Part shown: positions 61,313 to 64,000 of the stretch, one piece after another
Layout: each line of letters begins with the position of its first letter
Position numbering within the stretch: the stretch's first letter is position 1
Origin: Arthonia radiata
Taxonomy: Eukaryota; Ascomycota; Arthoniomycetes; Arthoniales; Arthoniaceae
Assembly: GCA_002989075.1 (NCBI GenBank)
Contig: PSQN01000001.1
Coordinates: 1,153,760 to 1,217,759 of the forward strand
DNA length: 64,000 nucleotides
Direction of reading: 5' to 3'
Made by a program: the position numbers and the translations under genes
Notes under the pieces: generated by a model
Seen by the model: only the letters and a program-made list of their open reading frames with translations
Databases searched by the model: none
Told to the model about the DNA's origin: nothing

Positions 61313-64000
61313 TTAATTAGAAAAAGAGTAATATTACTTACTATTATCCTATATATTGTTTAGTACTAAGCTTTACTTTTAATTTAAAGCTTCTAAGTCT
61401 AAGTTATAAGCTGAGTAATAAGGTTTTATATTATTTCCATCTAATTCTATGTTCTTTTATATACTCTTATATATACTTTTACTAATTAGTTACCTCTATA
61501 GATAGTAGTAATCTATATAAATAGGCTTTTTTACTTCTAAATAGTATTTATAGATAGAAGTTATATTATTAGTACCTAATAGTAGATATAAAATAAGACT
61601 TCTACTCTTTTAAACTTTCTTTTTCTTTCTTTAATATTATTATACTCTTTTACTTAGTTTATAAGCCTTATTTCTTTAGTAGACCTTTACTTCTCTTCTT
61701 AAATAATAAGTTTATAGCTAATATAGTACTAGTTTACCTCTAACTTATCTTTATAATCTCTACTATATTAGGTTTTACTTCTATTAATAAATCTACTACT
61801 AAAGTAAGCTCTTCTAAAGTACTAACTTACCGCTTAAGTTATAGTATTAAGCACTCTAAAGCTACTATTAATTTTAAAGCTTTATTATATAATATCTATA
61901 AAAAGAAAGCTTTTAAGGTCTTTTTACTAATTTTAAAATTATTTATAGCTTTGTTTATACTATACTCTTCTAAGCTAGATAGTATATCTCTAACTTTTAT
62001 AACTTCTTATAAGTCTACTATCTCTTACTTCTTTATTCTAGTCTAACTATTAGTATTTTAATAGCTCGCTAAAAGTATTATATCTATAAAAATAACTCTA
62101 ATAATAATAAAATTGTCTATTCTTTCTATTACTATAGTACTACTTATAAGTCTAAGTTATCTATAAAGTCTTACTAATTTATCTATTTAAACTCTATCTT
62201 TTATAATATATCTACTTTAATTTAGCTTTAGTTAAAGACTTATATTTTAATATACTACTATTATATAAAGACTTTATTTAGTAATATAGCTATATATAGT
62301 AGCTCTTCTATAACCTTTAACTTTTAGTATTATAAAAACTAGATTTATAAGTAGTCTAAGAGATAATATACTATGTATACTTACTATACTAGTATTAAAA
62401 GGTTAAACAACAAGTATAAAATAGTAAGTTTAATACTTTCTATCTTAAATACTAATTAGCTCTATATTAATATATACTAGATATCTACTTAGTAGTAATA
62501 TACTTATAATCTACTTATATATACTAACTTCTTTTTAACTACTAGTAAGAATATTTAGAATAAGAAAGAGTCTTTTTATAAAGACTATTTTACTCTACTT
62601 TATATCTTTTATATTTAGTTATAGGCTTAGTAGCGTAGTCTAGTAATAAGTTAGTTAATAAAGCTGTCGCTAAGAACTTTAATTATATTAAGTTACTACG
62701 CTAGAGCTTTAATTCTAGTATAAGATTATATAGTTCTTAGCTATCTATAAATAAGGCTTCTAATAACCTAGCTATAGTAGATTTAGTTAAATAAATTTAA
62801 AACTGTATTAATAATAGTTATAGCTAAATTAAGTAGTATTATACTGCTAATCTATACTAACTTTAATACTAGTTTAAATAGTCTTTTTATAGCTTTCTAT
62901 CTTTTATTTAACTAGAGTTTTAATCTATATAAGTAATTTTTCTTAGCTTATTAGAATTATTCAATATTTTCTTTTTATATACGTCTTATTTTAGCTTTTT
63001 TATAGCTTAAGCTTTATACTTATATATAAATAACCTTAAAGTTTAATATTATACTAATTCTATATTCTAAACTATACTTAAGATATTTTATCTTCTCTTT
63101 AATATTATATTATAGACTATTTATAGAAGCTTATAGCTCTCTTTTATCTATATTATCTAGTTTATTTTAGATACTTATCTTTTAGCTTAATATCTTTATA
63201 CTTCTTAAAAATTTTAAGAGTATTAGAGTCTTTAAAATATATCTATAGCTTTATTATATTATTTATCTCTAACTATTATTACTACTTAGTCTAATACTAG
63301 TCTTCATTTTTAATCTTAAAGTAAATCAACTTAATAAGCTATATTTTACTACTATTAACTTTAACTAGGCTAAGTAATTTTATATTAAGCTAATAATAAT
63401 ATAGCTCTAGTAAAGATTTATTGAAATAAATTAATAACGTTAAAGCTTAGTAGTACTAACTAATAAGCTTATTTATCTACTTTCTTAAGGATTTTAAATA
63501 GTTCTAAGCTTTAATTATTAAGCTTTTTTATTAGCCTCTTTATTTTAAGATTCTTTAATAATAGTAGTACTAAATTATCTACTATATAGTATTTTAGTAT
63601 ATACTTAATATTATACTATTTTATTTATAAATACTAAGCTTTCTTTAGCTACTACTTTATTTTTTATTAATAAAGAAAGTAATTTTTATATACTTAATTA
63701 CTATAGAGTATTTTAAGTTAAACTATCTTTCTTTTTAATAGAAGGTATTTTTACTAATAGAAAAGTTATTTAGTCTAACTATAGTATAGTACTAATTTAG
63801 TAGTAGTACGCTGTTTAGTATATTTACTATATAATTAAACGTATATTTAATTAGTAATATTTTAAACAATAAATAAATCTTTAATTTACATATAAAAGTA
63901 GCTTCTTTTAAATACTTATACTACTTATCTTAATTATAAGAGATATAGATATATAATAGTTTTTAAGCTTCTAGTTCTAATACTTAGTTTAGCTATTAGT
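61313..64000 (-). pseudogene. Internal region of gypsy C2 (post-pol tail and part of pol)
   Basis: Reverse-strand match to gypsy C: 61313-62200 matches C 58640-57756, and sequence from about 62205 onwards matches C from 50400 leftwards (for example 63480-63540 with C about 49080-49140). Very AT-rich, with no open frame of length left. Confidence 0.7.

Larger units (their letters stand above)
24560..64000 (-). mobile_element. Gypsy C2: outermost element of the nest, continuing past the right edge
   Basis: Member of the same family as gypsy C, on the minus strand. Its 3' LTR is at 24560-24755 and the adjoining internal end at 24756-24891. Copia-2 then interrupts it (24892-61307), and C2 resumes at 61313 and runs to the window end. 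The stretch 61313-62200 is the reverse-strand match of C 57756-58640, and the stretch beyond about 62205 matches C just left of its A2 insertion, so C2 preserves the uninterrupted order. It is strongly degraded, more than C itself. The 5' LTR lies outside the window. Confidence 0.8.

Noticed and set aside
9981-64000. tRNA or rRNA genes in the AT-rich block
   Set aside because: None could be recognised by eye; the tRNA-like complement at 12669 is a primer-binding site.

Overview
The window comes from a filamentous ascomycete (Pezizomycotina). This rests on introns of about 50 nt with GT..AG ends, a SesB/NACHT NLR-type gene, chromodomain-bearing gypsy elements, and a 54 kb AT-rich block with the hallmarks of repeat-induced point mutation (RIP). 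In that block TpA is in large excess, CpA/TpG and so ATG are scarce, and differences between repeat copies are mostly C-to-T or G-to-A. The species cannot be named from the sequence alone.

Left part, 1 to about 9980, has ordinary base composition and decayed or incomplete host genes. Reading left to right: (i) a minus-strand NLR-type gene (1-1608, continuing past the left edge) with an N-terminal SesB-like alpha/beta-hydrolase and the start of a NACHT domain; (ii) a minus-strand second copy (4380-4874) with the same first four exon lengths, followed by an ankyrin-like NLR C-terminus (3119-3955) and no visible NACHT; (iii) a plus-strand secreted amidase-signature gene (about 6162-8181) whose middle-to-C-terminal part is good but whose N-terminal catalytic-lysine segment is missing; (iv) a minus-strand Yju2/CWC16-type splicing-factor gene (8913-9702) with several frame breaks, next to the AT-rich block.

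Right part, about 9980-64000, is a graveyard of nested LTR retrotransposons, all heavily mutated. Target-site duplications (TSDs) of 5 bp fix nearly every boundary. Gypsy D (10704-23033, minus) holds copia-1 (12161-17575). A MITE-like unit lies at 23238-23701. From 24560 past the right edge there is a five-level nest: gypsy C2 (minus) holds copia-2 (24892-61307). Copia-2 holds chromovirus A1 (26841-34184, minus) and chromovirus B (36358-60016, plus). B holds gypsy C (42618-58990, plus). C holds two solo copia LTRs (43128-43635 and 45159-45666) and chromovirus A2 (50407-57750, plus).

The most unusual signal is a 495-nt open frame antisense to gag-pol, between pol and the 3' LTR of A1 and A2, with a diverged counterpart in B. 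Its N-terminus has cysteine spacing like a fungal Zn2Cys6 DNA-binding cluster, followed by a coiled coil. A and B also share R/U5, gag, pol and this frame while having unrelated U3 promoter regions.
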